64,000 nt of DNA from Eumeta japonica (Eukaryota; Arthropoda; Insecta; Lepidoptera; Psychidae), in NCBI GenBank assembly GCA_005406025.1, contig BGZK01000478.1:124001-188000 (forward strand), written 5' to 3'. The stretch's first letter is position 1. Every line of letters begins with the position of its first letter. Position numbers and translations under genes: made by a program. The notes under the pieces were generated by a model, which saw only the letters and a program-made list of their open reading frames with translations, was not told where the DNA came from and searched no databases. Shown piece by piece: positions 1 through 13,500 of this stretch.

Positions 1-889
1 TGTTGAAATTACAATAGTCATAGATATTATAATAGTGTTGTGCCGATTGCATCAACAGCAACAAACCTTTTACCCTAAACCTACGTAGAAATAAAATGAA
101 AGTATATAATTTTGTTATCGTATGAATAAAAGAACTGACAACGCCATGCGAAAGCGAAAAGCAATGAAGGGAAAATTCAGAAGCACGCGAGGTGAAGATT
201 TACAAGTGACGTCGCGGCGCGTAATTCGGGGATTGTACCTACTTGGGGCGCGTACGTTATTTATTCAAAAATTATAATTTATTTTTATAAAATTGTCCTC
301 CATTTGATTCAAATAACTTCGATAAATATTGAATATTGCATCTTCTGAATACATGTTTGTATTAAATGATTTTTAGTGTTCTTTGTTGGGAAGATTCACA
401 AGGACCTAGAACTTATTGGTCTAGTTCTGATGTCTCTTCATCCATCTGTCTATTTACTTTTTAATCTCTCATAACTATGTAACTTCTAAAATTTCTAAAA
501 GAAATAGCCAATTCAAAATATATTACGTTTAATCTCTATTACGATTTATAAACAAGCTTAATTTTTGTAGTGAACATATTTCAAAAACATAAAAATATTA
601 TGAACGCAATTGGATTATAATAAAATGCTCAAAAAATTATTTATACAATTCTATAAAAAGACTGTTACGTCTCAATGTTTTTAAACTAAAAATATCACAG
701 GGACGTGAAGTGAATTATTTCGCATTAGTTATTTGAGAATAATTAGAGACTATACATTCGCCATTGAGAATATTTATTTTCGCAAATGGACAAATATGTC
801 CAGTAAGCACAGTTTACGATGTGGATGGGGGTATATATTTATATATATTATATACCAGCGGTCATCATCCAAAGCAATTAAATACCACT
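1..889. other. AT-rich spacer, no gene seen
   Basis: I see no credible coding sequence. A short G+C-richer patch (about 185-255, with GTCGCGGCGCG) stands out from the surrounding AT-rich DNA without a recognisable function. Confidence 0.5.
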
Positions 890-1150
890 ATTACTATATT
901 GATGCCTGGTGGTTTACCACCGCATAATTTATGCAAAACTTCTGCCACGTATTGGAAAACCTTAGAACGATTTAAGACCAGCGATTCTTTTATCAACTAT
1001 GATAAGGGGGTCCTTAATAAGAAAACCTATTCTTTTTTAAAAGGCCGGCTACACACTAACGACTGGAGGTTGCAGGTTGCCGGTAATGATTATCTACTAC
1101 TGCTGCTAGCAGCACGCGACTGCATATCCGCTTCCGTGAGTTACTGGTTC
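890..1150 (+). repeat. LINE 3' tail repeat, copy 1
   Basis: The stretch reads like the decayed C-terminal coding part and 3' tail of a lepidopteran non-LTR element. The core is TTTTTTAAAAGGCCGGC (1033-1049), followed by a degraded CGACTGGAGGTTGCAGG block. The same AAAAGGC..GGCAA tail recurs near 38.0 kb and 40.66 kb. The apparent 145-residue frame over it belongs to this repeat and is not a host gene. Confidence 0.6.
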
Positions 1151-3862
1151 AACACGACAATGCATTCACACAAACAACGCTTGAAGCATGGGATTTTTTG
1201 AACGGCACACTCGTGAAATTTACAGGTTATTCACCTTACAGTCGCAATTCATCAGTGTGATTTTTTTTCTTCCTCAAAATAATCAACTCTGAGGAAAAGA
1301 TTATTCATCACCGAAAAATCTACTGGCTCCTTTTGAGAATGTACTTGAAGAGATGTCTAATACGGACTATAAAATATATTTCAGAAACCTATATGGACGT
1401 ATAAAACTTTGAATAAAGATTGATAGCTGGTTTCTTGAAAATGTATAATAAAACACAATAACCTGTAGGCTTTTACAGTGTCCAAGAACTTTCCGAGTTC
1501 CCCACAGAACCAAGTCATACTGACTTGTTAAAAAACAATTACGAATCTGTGTTTATCTTTCTTATTTGAAAAAAAAATTCACATTAACTGCGGTATTTAG
1601 TCAAGATATTAAGTCATCATGTCATCAGTTTTTAGAGAAAAAAACAAAACGTCCATCTTTAACCGGTGATTATAAATTTTACGGTGTGCCGGCTATTCGG
1701 ATTTAAGCATTAACGTGAAATCACAAACATTGTGTTGCATGATCATGGGATGTACATATTATGCGTGTTATGTTATAAACTGTTGATTGACGAGAATAAA
1801 AGTGTCTAACAACCCCCTATATACAAATAAAAAAAATTGTTAAATTAGAAAGTAACAAAAGATTACCTACAAAAATAATACTTTTAACAATTCAGAAATA
1901 TATTGAGAATTAAGAAAAAACTTTGCATTCAATGTCATAATAATAAAATTTATAAATACACATTTAAATATTAATGCAAAGAAATTTCTTATTCAAGCTC
2001 TGAAATGCTCGGAATTACATTTTTTCGGCATTTCCTTCCACGAAAATGGTGGAGGCGCTATTTTTTTTTACTCGAGTCGGCACTTTCTGAAAATCAGTTT
2101 TGATGGACACAAGACAAAGCTTTCACGAACGAGATACTCCGCGACTCGTGTTCAAGGTTTTCTTTTGTGATGTGTTTGTGAAGAGGCCGGTGACGCACGG
2201 ACGACAGACTTTAGTGTTTTTCATTTTATTTATTTAATGAATTACTTGCCAGCTGTCTTATTATTGGCCTTTCTACTTCAATTTCCTGTTGATTGATACA
2301 TTTACTACATTTTGTCATCGAAAGAATGTGTTTAAACCAAAGATAATGAAAACTTTATGCTCCGATAGCATTGATACATATATTTTTTGCTGTGTTATAT
2401 ACATAACGATAAGATTATATACTTAACAGTAATAGAATTGTAATAATTTGGTGATTACAAAATTGAAGAGTAAGATATGGAAAAAGAACAGTAAATTTTA
2501 GATATAATATATTAATATGATTACAAAAGAAAATTGAGTTCAATAAAGAAAAAAGAAATCAACAGAGTTAACCAGACAAATGTCTAGAAAAGGTTGCAAG
2601 AGCAACAAAATTGAAGCAGCAATAACTTTATCATCTCAACATAGTGCATAGTTGTACATAATTAATAAAACTCTATTTCGTTAATGCTCAATATCTTTTC
2701 CTAATTTTTTTGTCTAATTATCATTCATCTCCCAAATTCGTCCAACAACGTTATCTGTACTTTAGAAACGCCAACTTTTCAATAAAATGTCCAAGTGTTT
2801 TCTTTTGGGTTTGTCTCTTTCGAATGATTTGGAAAAATTTAAAAACTGGTAGGAGACAAAATGATAAGGAACTAAATATGACAAAATATACTCTAACATT
2901 TATAAACGTGGTATATTTCTTAAGTTATATCGTAAATTTAACTTTACCGATATCTTTAATTCACACCTTTTTCCATTGGCCTCGTGCTCTAACCGAAAAG
3001 TTAGGTGTTGTATTTATTGTCAATGACGGCGAAGATAAGTTTAATGGAACTGAACAAGGTATTGAAATAAGGGAATTACCTATCGAGCTACCTACCTTAT
3101 AGGGTCCAATATTAATATTAACAATTAATATTACTAATATTATTCTAATTAACGGAGGAATGTAATTACTATTTATAACCAACAGCTAAATATTTTCATT
3201 CTTTTATACAAAATTTTCTAGTTCAATACAGACTTCTTATTTAAATTTTTAACTGTTTTTATTTAGTCTTTTATTTGATTTATCATTATTTTTCCTCCTT
3301 TCAATTCCACATTATCATTTCATTAAGCTAACTCCGTTTATATTTACGACCATTTCTGTTTTTCCCATTGTTATTTGCATGCCGCTCGCTAATTAGCTGC
3401 GCCGGGTCTAGTCCTGCGTTGTTGTGTCAACCGTAAATAAAAGCCAAAATGTCTGCTGCTCATATGTACCTCCTAACGCGCAACATCGGGGTTAAGACTA
3501 GTGCAGTTACGAAACTATTTACTACGTAACAATTTCTAAATTAATATCGTAACTACATTTTTTGTTGACTAATATTTTGTTGCCGCAGCCTTAACGATGG
3601 TAATTTATTACGCGTGCGTTCTGGACCCTGGCCGTAGCTGTCTTTACCTTGTTATTACAATTTACGAAATTGATATTCACTTTCAGTATCGCAAGGCTTT
3701 ATGAACGAAACACAGGAAAAAAAGCTACAAAACTTGTGCGGCAACAGGATGTGAAACACGAACGTTTACCTTATTATATGTTCATAATTAAGAAATTTTT
3801 GTTACGTACTCAAAAAATATTTATTTCATAGTATTTCCAAAGTGTTCTGACTTAACCCAAAA
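1151..3862. other. Upstream region of the GPCR gene
   Basis: This is mostly AT-rich spacer. Slightly G+C-richer patches at about 2085-2215, 3385-3500 and 3590-3640 could hold promoter or enhancer DNA for the receptor. I see no decisive TATA or initiator element and no credible upstream exon. The short frames here have no recognisable protein features. Confidence 0.45.
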
Positions 3863-4592
3863 ATGAATGAGAGTTTGGATGAGAGTTTAGAAATATGGAA
3901 AAACTTTCTCGACGAAACCATGAAACCTAAAAGTTATGTTCTCAGTGCGATACTTTGGTTACTGATGGTAGTGACATTCATAATCAGCGTCGTCGGCAAC
4001 TCACTAACCTGCATCGTTATTTATAAGGACAGGACAATGCGCAACGTCACCAACTTGTACCTTTTCAACTTGGCCTTGTCAGATTTAAGTGCTACACTGG
4101 GAATACCAGTAGCGTTGGTCTACCAAATTGGAAACTGGACTGGAAACGCCATGATTGGTTCCGTTTTGTGCAAAGTACATTATTTTTTCATTGTGTTATT
4201 GTGGAATTACAGCACATTAATAGTAACAACATTGGCTATTGAACGCTGCGTGGCGATTTGTCATCCCATTCCGGTAAAATCAAAGCATGCAAAGAAGAGA
4301 GTTGTGAGCATAATAATTAGTTTGTGGGTAGTGGCTGTTATGGAAGCCGTACTGGAAATGTCAATTGTTGACTATTTAACAACAAAAAATATTATAACCT
4401 GTTTTACGTTACCGACAAACAAGGCACGTATCGTAAACGGAATATTTGCATTCTTGACTTTCATTCTACCGGCTGCTATCATGATCATGTCATATTTAGC
4501 GATAATTTTGAAAGTGAAAAGCAACGAATGTAGATTGAAAGGGAAAACCTCTAATCGTAGAACCAATAGAAAGAAAGTAAACAACTTGATCG
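3863..4592 (+). CDS. GPCR exon 1: N-terminus to third intracellular loop (TM1-TM5)
   Basis: This exon encodes residues 1-243. The ATG at 3863 lies in a good context (CCCAAAAATG) with no in-frame upstream start that adds receptor-like sequence. The exon ends after ATCG at 4592, followed by the strong donor GTAAGT, leaving phase 1. Reading on past the donor gives only ten residues before a stop (YDYDSLNL), which is intron sequence. Hydrophobic segments fall near residues 27-50, 62-86, 103-125, 147-168 and 192-217. N-glycosylation motifs at Asn2 and Asn91 would be extracellular. The third intracellular loop is short and very basic (KSNECRLKGKTSNRRTNRKK). Confidence 0.92.
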
Positions 4593-7500
4593 GTAAGTAC
4601 GATTACGATTCATTAAACTTATAAAATGAATATGTAGATTACCGTTGATGCACTAAGAGTGGAGGGTTTTAAAATCAGTGATATTTAAGTATAAAATTTA
4701 TATACATATTAAACATAACATTTGCTTTAATATTTAGCAAAAGTGACAAATCATATTGCTTCAATTATTTTTTGAAGTTAAAAATTAACTGACAAGTTAG
4801 TATCAAGTGCGGAGTTACTGTGTGAATTAATTTTGTTATTTTGTGACTGGCGAAATTAACTATTTTTGACCACCAATTGGCGAAACTTGGTACAAACTAT
4901 GTACAACAACAATCATAATCTGTAAAATGTACTTATTTAAAATCAATTGATTATATATTGTAACTTAATACAAATCTAGTTTTTCTAAAAAAGTGATTTT
5001 TCGAAACTCAAGCTCTTGTATGACTTCTTATAAGAATTTGATCACATCCGATGTTTTTTTTTTTGCGACATCACATAATATACGTAATTAATAATATCAT
5101 AGCCTTCAAATTCATCACATTCACATCGAATCACTTTCGTTTTTATTACCCACAGAGTCTTAATAGACCCACGTGATCTATCTCTCTACTTTTGCGAATT
5201 GAATAAGATTTCTTCATCATCGTGGAGACCAGACGCCTCGCGTGCCATCTATTCACTACATCATATCCCCCCTTCTTCGAAAAAAATCGAATGAAATTAA
5301 GTATATTTTTGTTCATGAACTCCGTAGTAATTGACTGTGATTTTTTGACGGTTACCTTTTGTTTTCTTTTCTTGTAGTAGTTCTTTACGTTTTTGATGTG
5401 AAACATCTATAGGCACAGGGTAAACCGGATTGTTGGAGTGACGATGCTTGTCGTGGCGACGGGTCACCGCGCTGTACTAGGGTATATATATAGCAAAATG
5501 CATACCGTAGTAAACAGCACCATCGAACCGAGTGAGAAAGGAGTCGCACATGGGTCGCACTTGCGCATGGCGACGCATCGCTAAGTCGTACACACTACTA
5601 CTTGTGAACTGTATATTTATAGTATAGCGTGGCGAACCGTAGCCACACCGTACACGTTACTATATTTCGATTAATATGATTGTATTTTTGATTAATAATT
5701 GATTATTAATAATCAATTATTAATTATTACTGTGACAAACAATTGTCACAGTAACACGTCAGAGGAAACATCGAATATAACTATTACTGAAGTCACAGAT
5801 GAAATAAATTAAGTTGTGGCAACTTGAAATTAATGTTGATTTTTTGTATTTAATGAAAACAAATGTTTGTTAAATAAATAGTCATCATTTTCTGTAAAAA
5901 AATTGTCATATTTAATTTTTTAATTATGCTATATTTAGTTCCTGTCGTAATCTTGTCTTTAATGCATATTGCTTGTACAAACTCGATGTTTCACATCTGC
6001 CAGGCGTCCCGTGACGGCTTACATTTTGTAATATTTGTTTACTTCTGAGTGAAACTTTTTTCTTGCTGTTTGTGATTGTTTCTCTAGTTACAGTTTTTAT
6101 TTGGTGTAGTAATTTATTGTATTTTTCTTGTAATGATATACATTTTTCGCTGTCTAGTGATATCTGAAGTTTATTAACCAGTACTTCTCTTTCACCTGTG
6201 AATAGAAAAAAATGGGAGAAAAAAAAGGGCATTGAATGAACTACATCGCAAAAATGATTGGATACTAAGTATGAAAAAGAAGGATGGTAATTGATGAAGA
6301 GGAAATTCCAGAAATATTAAAGAAGAAACCATAAAAGCAATTAGTATACAAAATGATGATAAAGCTCCTGAATCAGATCTCGTTACAAACGAACTACTGA
6401 AAACTACAATAACAGTGATTTTTCCGAATCTTACAAACATATTTAATGAAATTATTAATACGCAAAAGATTCCAAAATATTGGACTGATCAGACAATTAT
6501 ATTACTACACAAAAAAGGTGATAAAGGCGATATAGTAAATTATAAGCCCATTAGCTCAATCTCTAATGTTTCCAAGGTGTTTTAAAATTATACTATCGAG
6601 AATTACGAATACTCTTGACAAAAATCAACTCACAGAACAAGCTGGATTCCGGCGTAATTTTTCAACCATAGATCATATTCACAACCAAATAATACAAAAA
6701 TATAAAGAATATAATAAGACTTCCTCCTTAGGGTTTGTCGACGTCTACAAAGCATTCGATACACTAGCACACGGATTTGTTTGGGATGCGTTAAAAATAC
6801 AGAGAGTACAATCAAAATATATACGAATACTTCAAAGTATATATACCAAAAGTACTGCGCACGTGAAGTTAGGAACTAAAGGTGAAGAATTTCCTATTAT
6901 GACAGGTGTATGCCAAGAAGACCCTATCTAAGTAAATTAAAAACTCGCGCTACAAATAGAGGTTTGACGTCTACCTTTAATCCCCGCAGAAATGTTAAAA
7001 TAATCTTTTCTTTTTTTCCATAATTTTCGTTTTTGCAGCCAGCCTTTTCAATTTATAAAAATATTCCGACAGGTCCACCTCTTGTATAAAATTGGGAGTA
7101 AAACTTGTGGGTAATTCTTTTTGCACTTTAATTCGTCTCGGCACTCTTTAATGATCTCATCTTACGACACTTCTTCAACGCTGTCAATTGTTTTTTAAGA
7201 ACAATTTCGCTGGGTTTGCCGTACACAGACTTAAGCCCGCTTTTGTATGTTACTCGTTTCAGTTCTTCAACGCGGCCAACTTCTTCTCGCAGTTGTTATG
7301 AAATTCCTCACAATCCTCATCGGGCGAGCCTTGAACAACGGCTGTCATTTTTATATGATTTTCTTTAACGTTTTTCTGTAATATTGCTAGCGCGTTTAGT
7401 CAGCTCGCCTCCACCAATATAAAACGGCTGTAGCCTTGGAGACTAAGTGTTTCTGGTATTCGAGATTTTCAGTTAAGCGAGCGGTTGCGATGTGAACTAT

Positions 7501-10500
7501 GTTTATTCGTTTACTTCTCAGATACCGCGGATATTACTAGGCATGTCTTCAATGCGATATTAATTACATCCAATTCCTTTCGTTTTTATTACTCTCGGAG
7601 TCCTTTCCTAGACACATCTAGATAGACAGTATAGATAGACAGTCTATCTCTTTACTTCTGTTTCATGAATGGAATCATATTTCATTATTTTAAATTCATC
7701 CAACTAACTGACGTTTGCACGACCCAGCACTGATAGCTAGACTCCTAGCATGCCGTGTATCTACTACAATATGTGTAATGGTATATAATTGTTTTCGCTA
7801 AGAACAAGTCCGTACTCATTCATTAAGCTACTTGAGTTACGTAGTATTAACGGGGATTTATGGTCACATGGTCTAAAAATGCCTAAAACACGATTCGCGG
7901 GTACCGATATTGGAAGTCCGTAATAAATTAATGCAAAGAACTACAATTTCAATTTGTTTTAGAAAATTTGTGTTACAAGATATTTAAAGCTTTTTTTAAA
8001 ACGTGTCTTATATTTATTATCCAGATATTTACATTTTACTAAAATGAGTGTTCTTAAGTAAGTTTCGTGTTTTCCACATTTAGAACAATTCAGGGTGCTT
8101 TTTAATTAAGTTTAAATTAATGCCAAAAGAAATAACATTTGTTTAGGGTTTTTTAAATGTAAGTAAATAAAAACAATTAAGTTATATTATACTTTGCCAT
8201 TGTATCAAAACTAATAAGAATGTATTTTCTTCTAATTATTGATATGGTCGCTCAACCCTAATGTTTCAAGGTTTCACTTGTTTTCGTATAGAGCAACGTC
8301 ATTTGTCCTAAATGTATTTCTATAAATGATAGTTTGATATTTACGTAGTATACTATGTGCTTATAAAGACCACTTAAATAAATACATTGTGTTGAATTAA
8401 AAGAAAGTGATTGAAATGATCGTTAAAAAAAAAGAAAAGACAAATCAACATTAAAAGAACAGGACTATGAATTAAAAAAAAAAGGTTTTTCACGATGAAG
8501 AGGTCAATAGTTCTTGTTAAGAAAACTAATAGATACTACATTATACAGGAACAGCATCAATTTATACTTTATATGTATACTTTTCTTGGAACGAAGTTTC
8601 TTAACGCGTGGCTTGAGGGAGATGTGATTTGGTAGAAAACGTCATGTAACGTAAAAGTGTTATGCCTTTTCCATCTAACTCTCAGAAACTCTCTGTGTCT
8701 ATCCTTTTCTAACATGTGCTAGATAATTGAGCAACATGGAATGGAATCTACGCGTCGCATCACGCGGTATATTTTTTTATTTAGTAATTTTTCTTTCATA
8801 ATTTATAATTTATTTGCATCTTGTTTTGTATCAAATTTATATGAAATTATATTAAGTAATTGATAGTGTATTAAAAAAATAATACTTAATAAAAAGATAA
8901 TAAAATATATACATTTTATTTCGAAATACATTCAAAACTTCGTTCCTGGTAGGAACTCTCGACTAAACACATATTTTTTAGGGTTCCGAGCCAAAATAGA
9001 AAAAACGGAACACTTATAATTTCGTCATGTCCTTGCATCCATTCGTCCGTCCATCTGTCACAGTATTTTATTCAAAAACTGCAAGATGCATCTAGATGAA
9101 ATTTGTAGTATAGATGTCTTTTATGAGTCGCTACTTAGTTTGGTAGTTAAATATTAACAATTAATTTTTCTAGGGGGGGATTCCATACATGTAACAGTTG
9201 CTGGTATTTTTTTTTCAGCAAACATCAACGAGTGATTTATATTTCGACAATTCTCTAAAAAACATTTTAAGATTTTCAGGCCATTTTTTTGATTACGTGA
9301 ATAATTTTGGAAATAATCGTTCCGAAAATTGCAGAATTGTGCCCTCCCTCTATTTTTTAGACCGTATGTCCAGAAAATATAACAAAAATCACTAAGATAA
9401 CGCTTAATAAATACTTTTAACAAAGTTTTTTGAACATGGCCGGGTGTACTGTTTTTGAGTTATTGCCGAAAAACTACGCTTCTCAACAAAAGAACGTAAG
9501 TGCTTTGAAGATACGCTCTTTTATTGATGTTTTTGGTTTACACCAGCTTAATAGTAATAGTCGACATACTTATTTGTTTTTCTAGTTATAGCTGACCAAA
9601 GTTCTTATAACTATTCTGTGCGAGAAACAAGGAAAAAGTGTAACAACGTCCTTTTCTCATCTGTAGTACATTTCGTTGTAATAATGGCTTCTGAATCCTA
9701 CAATGAGCATGATCCGACATGCTCTTGGCCAGTTTTTTTTTCCATTATTAACCGATTTAATTTAATTGTTTGTTTCAGTGGCGATCACGTCGTCATTTTT
9801 GGTCTGTTGGATACCCTTCTGCACTATCAAAATACTCGTTTGCGTTCTGGATCTAAAACATTTGATACGACTAAAATACGTTAGTATCGCTCGCAGGTAT
9901 AGTGCTAATAACGGCTATCTTTAAAGAATTTAATTTTGCCACGTAAACACGACGGATATTGAAAATTATTTAAAATATTTTCTATTGTTTTGTAACGTTA
10001 AGTCGAAATTTTTATACTTTACTTGAGTTCAAACTACTTTGTTGTATTTATAATGCTTACATGTCATGTAAGACCATCAAATCTTACAAATACTTGGATT
10101 TTTATTGAAAATAGTATCTCATAAAATGGGTGACATTTTTCAATACATTATTTACATAACATTAAAACTACATTCCAACAAATTTTGTTTTTGAAATAAT
10201 TTTAAAATATAAAAGCCTCAATCCATTCGAAATATTAAAAAAGTACTTGTCTCTATGTAACTAAATTAAAGACTTGAACGTAATCGCGCCGGCAAAACCC
10301 AATGGTGTCCTCAATTTCTTTAAAATTGATCTTGAGTGGAATGTAGAAGAGGTAAAATAATATACTAGATACGTAGACACAATGGCGGCTGTAGTTTTAT
10401 TTATTTAATCATTGTATATCTACTTCACTGAATTTTTCTACATTTTTTCAAAAAGTATTTAGACTCGCATATATTTTTGAATGTTTTGAATACAGTCGTG

Positions 10501-13500
10501 TCTACTTGAATATCTTACAAAAGCTATTAATGCTATAATTACTAATAAAATATATAATTTTTTGTCTACATATTTCCGATTATCTTCTACGACAAATCTT
10601 ACTTTTTCAATATTTCCAATTTATATACGACTTTTAAACTTACGTAATACGTAATTTAATATCATGTTTTTTTTTATAGCACATAAAGTACAATAGGCGT
10701 GGGCTACCTTATCCATTTTGATATAAACTAACCCAAAGTGTTTAATAAAACACATTTATATATATATACATGTGTGTATATAACCGAAACCGTATTAGCT
10801 AAAGCTGGTACTGAGAAGGCACAAAAAAAAAACGAAATTTACTAATATGATATCAACCAACTACCTATCTTGAACCTTGCACTTATACGGCGCAAAATTT
10901 CATAAGTCGAGTCGGTGTATTCATGGCATCTTGACGTTGCAGCTGTGGTGCATACTGATGCACGCGACGTTCGTCAACAGCTGGCTGAGCATGGCCGTCA
11001 ACCCCGTTTTATTCAGCCTCGTGTCGAGCAAATTCCGTTCGTCTTTGAAGGTTAGATACATTTATATGCATTACATGCAAACCGTGACGTTTGTATCGAT
11101 TTTTTTCTCGCAATGATAAAAAGAGGTAAAATAAAATTCTACTCTTTCTATTTTGATATAAATTAATACTTAAATGGTTTTCTATTACTCTGATTTCATA
11201 AGGTGGATGTAATTTTGGTGAGTGGGGAATATGACGAGATTTTTATTTTGAAATACATTTCTTTTTATTTTCATGTTCATTAAGTGATATGAGTATTAAT
11301 CTATATAATTATATGTGTGAAATGAATACTTTAGTTTGAAATTTGTTTACGTATGGAGTGGATACGATTTTGTCCATTTGAGGGTCAGAGACATGAGCCT
11401 GACGACCCATTAGTTTCGTTTACTGTCCAGAAGGAGTATACCTAAAGAAATTTGCACTCCACTCCGAGTTTAATATGCCCGCCCACAAAGAACCAACTCG
11501 CCGATCACACGTCTACGCATGACTGCATGATCTTATAAGTTGTATTTATGTAATATTATTGGATCTGGCATTAGAAAAATGTAACTTCATCTGTTAATTG
11601 AATAAAAAATGTTTTGAAGGCAGATAACAGTATTATAAATTTAAAAGAACAAATTTTGTAAACTTTATATACATGTTAATATTTTTTTTATTAACAGTTG
11701 AAGAAAATAAATTCGGTTTATCTACTTGTTCACACCTCACTACACATAGCTGTAACAGTCATAAAGGTCGCTGCCTCTTGTAACAAGGTATAAAGTATCA
11801 TATACGAAAGTTTTGTATTTGCGATGTGCATTTAATATAAAAACAAAAACAAATGTTAATAATTGTTTAATTAGTTTTAGTAGCAACAGGACTGCGGTCG
11901 CAGATATTGTTCTCATAAATTTATAACATTGTTATCTACCATAATGTATTACCATAGTAATACATTATTTGATTTAATTAACAGATGAGGGTACATTTTT
12001 CTAATGCCGGATCTTAGACTAAAGAGGAGGAAAGTAAATAATAACTAAACGTAGATTCCATAGAAGCGAAAGGTGTTGTATTTGAAGCTTGACTATCGAC
12101 AAATTGACCAATAAGTTTTTAACTAAAGTCAAGTTAAATATTTGCTAACTGCCTCGGAGATCACGTCTTAAGGGTTTCTGTTCCGGCGCCAACGAATTAC
12201 AGTTACTAATCTGCATCGGTCCAGCACCTAGAACTTAAGATTCCAGTACTAACCCTCCGACCTGAAATAAAACAATTATTGGACTACACGTCTCTGTAGT
12301 TGATAGTTACACGAACCTAGCATAATATTAAAATGAAGGCTAATATTATTGTGTTTTAAATTTCAAGTGGTGTTTGCTATAAATGGTGAACATAAAATGT
12401 GATGAAACCAGCATCGCGAAGAAGTTCATTAGAAGACAACCTTCAGAGATGTGAAGTTCTCATTAGGTATATGTGGTTAAACATAGCGGGAACTTGCATA
12501 TAGAGACAATAATCTCTTAAAGAAGAACCATTATTACTTATTATAATAAATAAAATTGCTTCTTCTTAGAAGTATTGGAATATACAAGGAGATATTTGAA
12601 TCTCTAAATGTATTCGTTTTTAGACTCTATGTCGTTATATGAAATTTAACTTGTATTTAAAAAAAATATCCATAATATTTATTAAAAAAATTTGGAAAGT
12701 CGGTATAAGGCGAAAGTTTTACGTACAACGACTTTGAATGGTCATTTTAATGTGAATATTCGTATAGTAGGAAGAAGGATGAAATAATAGTAACAATTTA
12801 AAACATTTATTTATACAAAAATTATATTTAAAACATTAATTTATACAAAGAATCTCGCACTAATTTCATATTAACAAAATTTTATTTTACCTTTACACAT
12901 ACATACGTATTTATATACAAATATAACAAAACATTTGCAAGCTATGCACTAATTCTCTAGTAATCATCTAGCGCAAGGCATTCGGCGGGCTCTCTCGTTC
13001 GGTGACTCATCGTTACTTACACTTTTTCATTACTGTCTTTAAACGTTGTCACGTCAAAAACTTAATAAACAAATATCTAACTATAACTAAATTAATGTTG
13101 GTCGAGTCAATATAAATATGCATACTTTATGTTAGTAGCTATATAATACACGTACTTTATGACTTTATACTCGCACATAATATACCAAACCCAAATTAAT
13201 AAAATGGGATTTTTGACCGATTTAGTGACAAAAATGCAGCGTTCTTCCATCATTTTTGTGCCGTAAGTAGAAACAATAAACTGTACAGTAGTATTAATCA
13301 AATTAATTAACGAAGTTACCTCCGAGTTTTCAGACAAAAGATATTTAAATTATAAGATACACAACGGACTCCATTTGCCAAATCTTTTTTCAATCAAATA
13401 TTTTTTCAACTGTTACACTAGAAAAGCTGATGTAATTTATTCAATTTAAAAAAATAATGAACTGAATATTCAAAATTATTTTTATAGGAAAATTGTATTT

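Larger units (their letters stand above)
4593..9778 (+). other. GPCR intron 1 (about 5.2 kb), rich in mobile-element debris
   Basis: The intron is bounded by GTAAGT and TTTGTTTCAG. It contains two copies of a GGAGAC/CGAGAC repeat, a pair of adjacent perfect palindromes, a reverse-transcriptase fragment, an eroded coding relic, an inverted-repeat element and a GGTTCCG-headed repeat. These are listed separately. Confidence 0.75.

Noticed and set aside
764..1201. 145-residue forward frame
   Set aside because: It covers a LINE 3' tail repeat (AAAAGGCCGGC) present three times in the window.
2710..3182. Overlapping forward (130 residues) and reverse (73 residues) frames upstream of the receptor
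   Set aside because: No recognisable features and no splice or start context linking them to the receptor.
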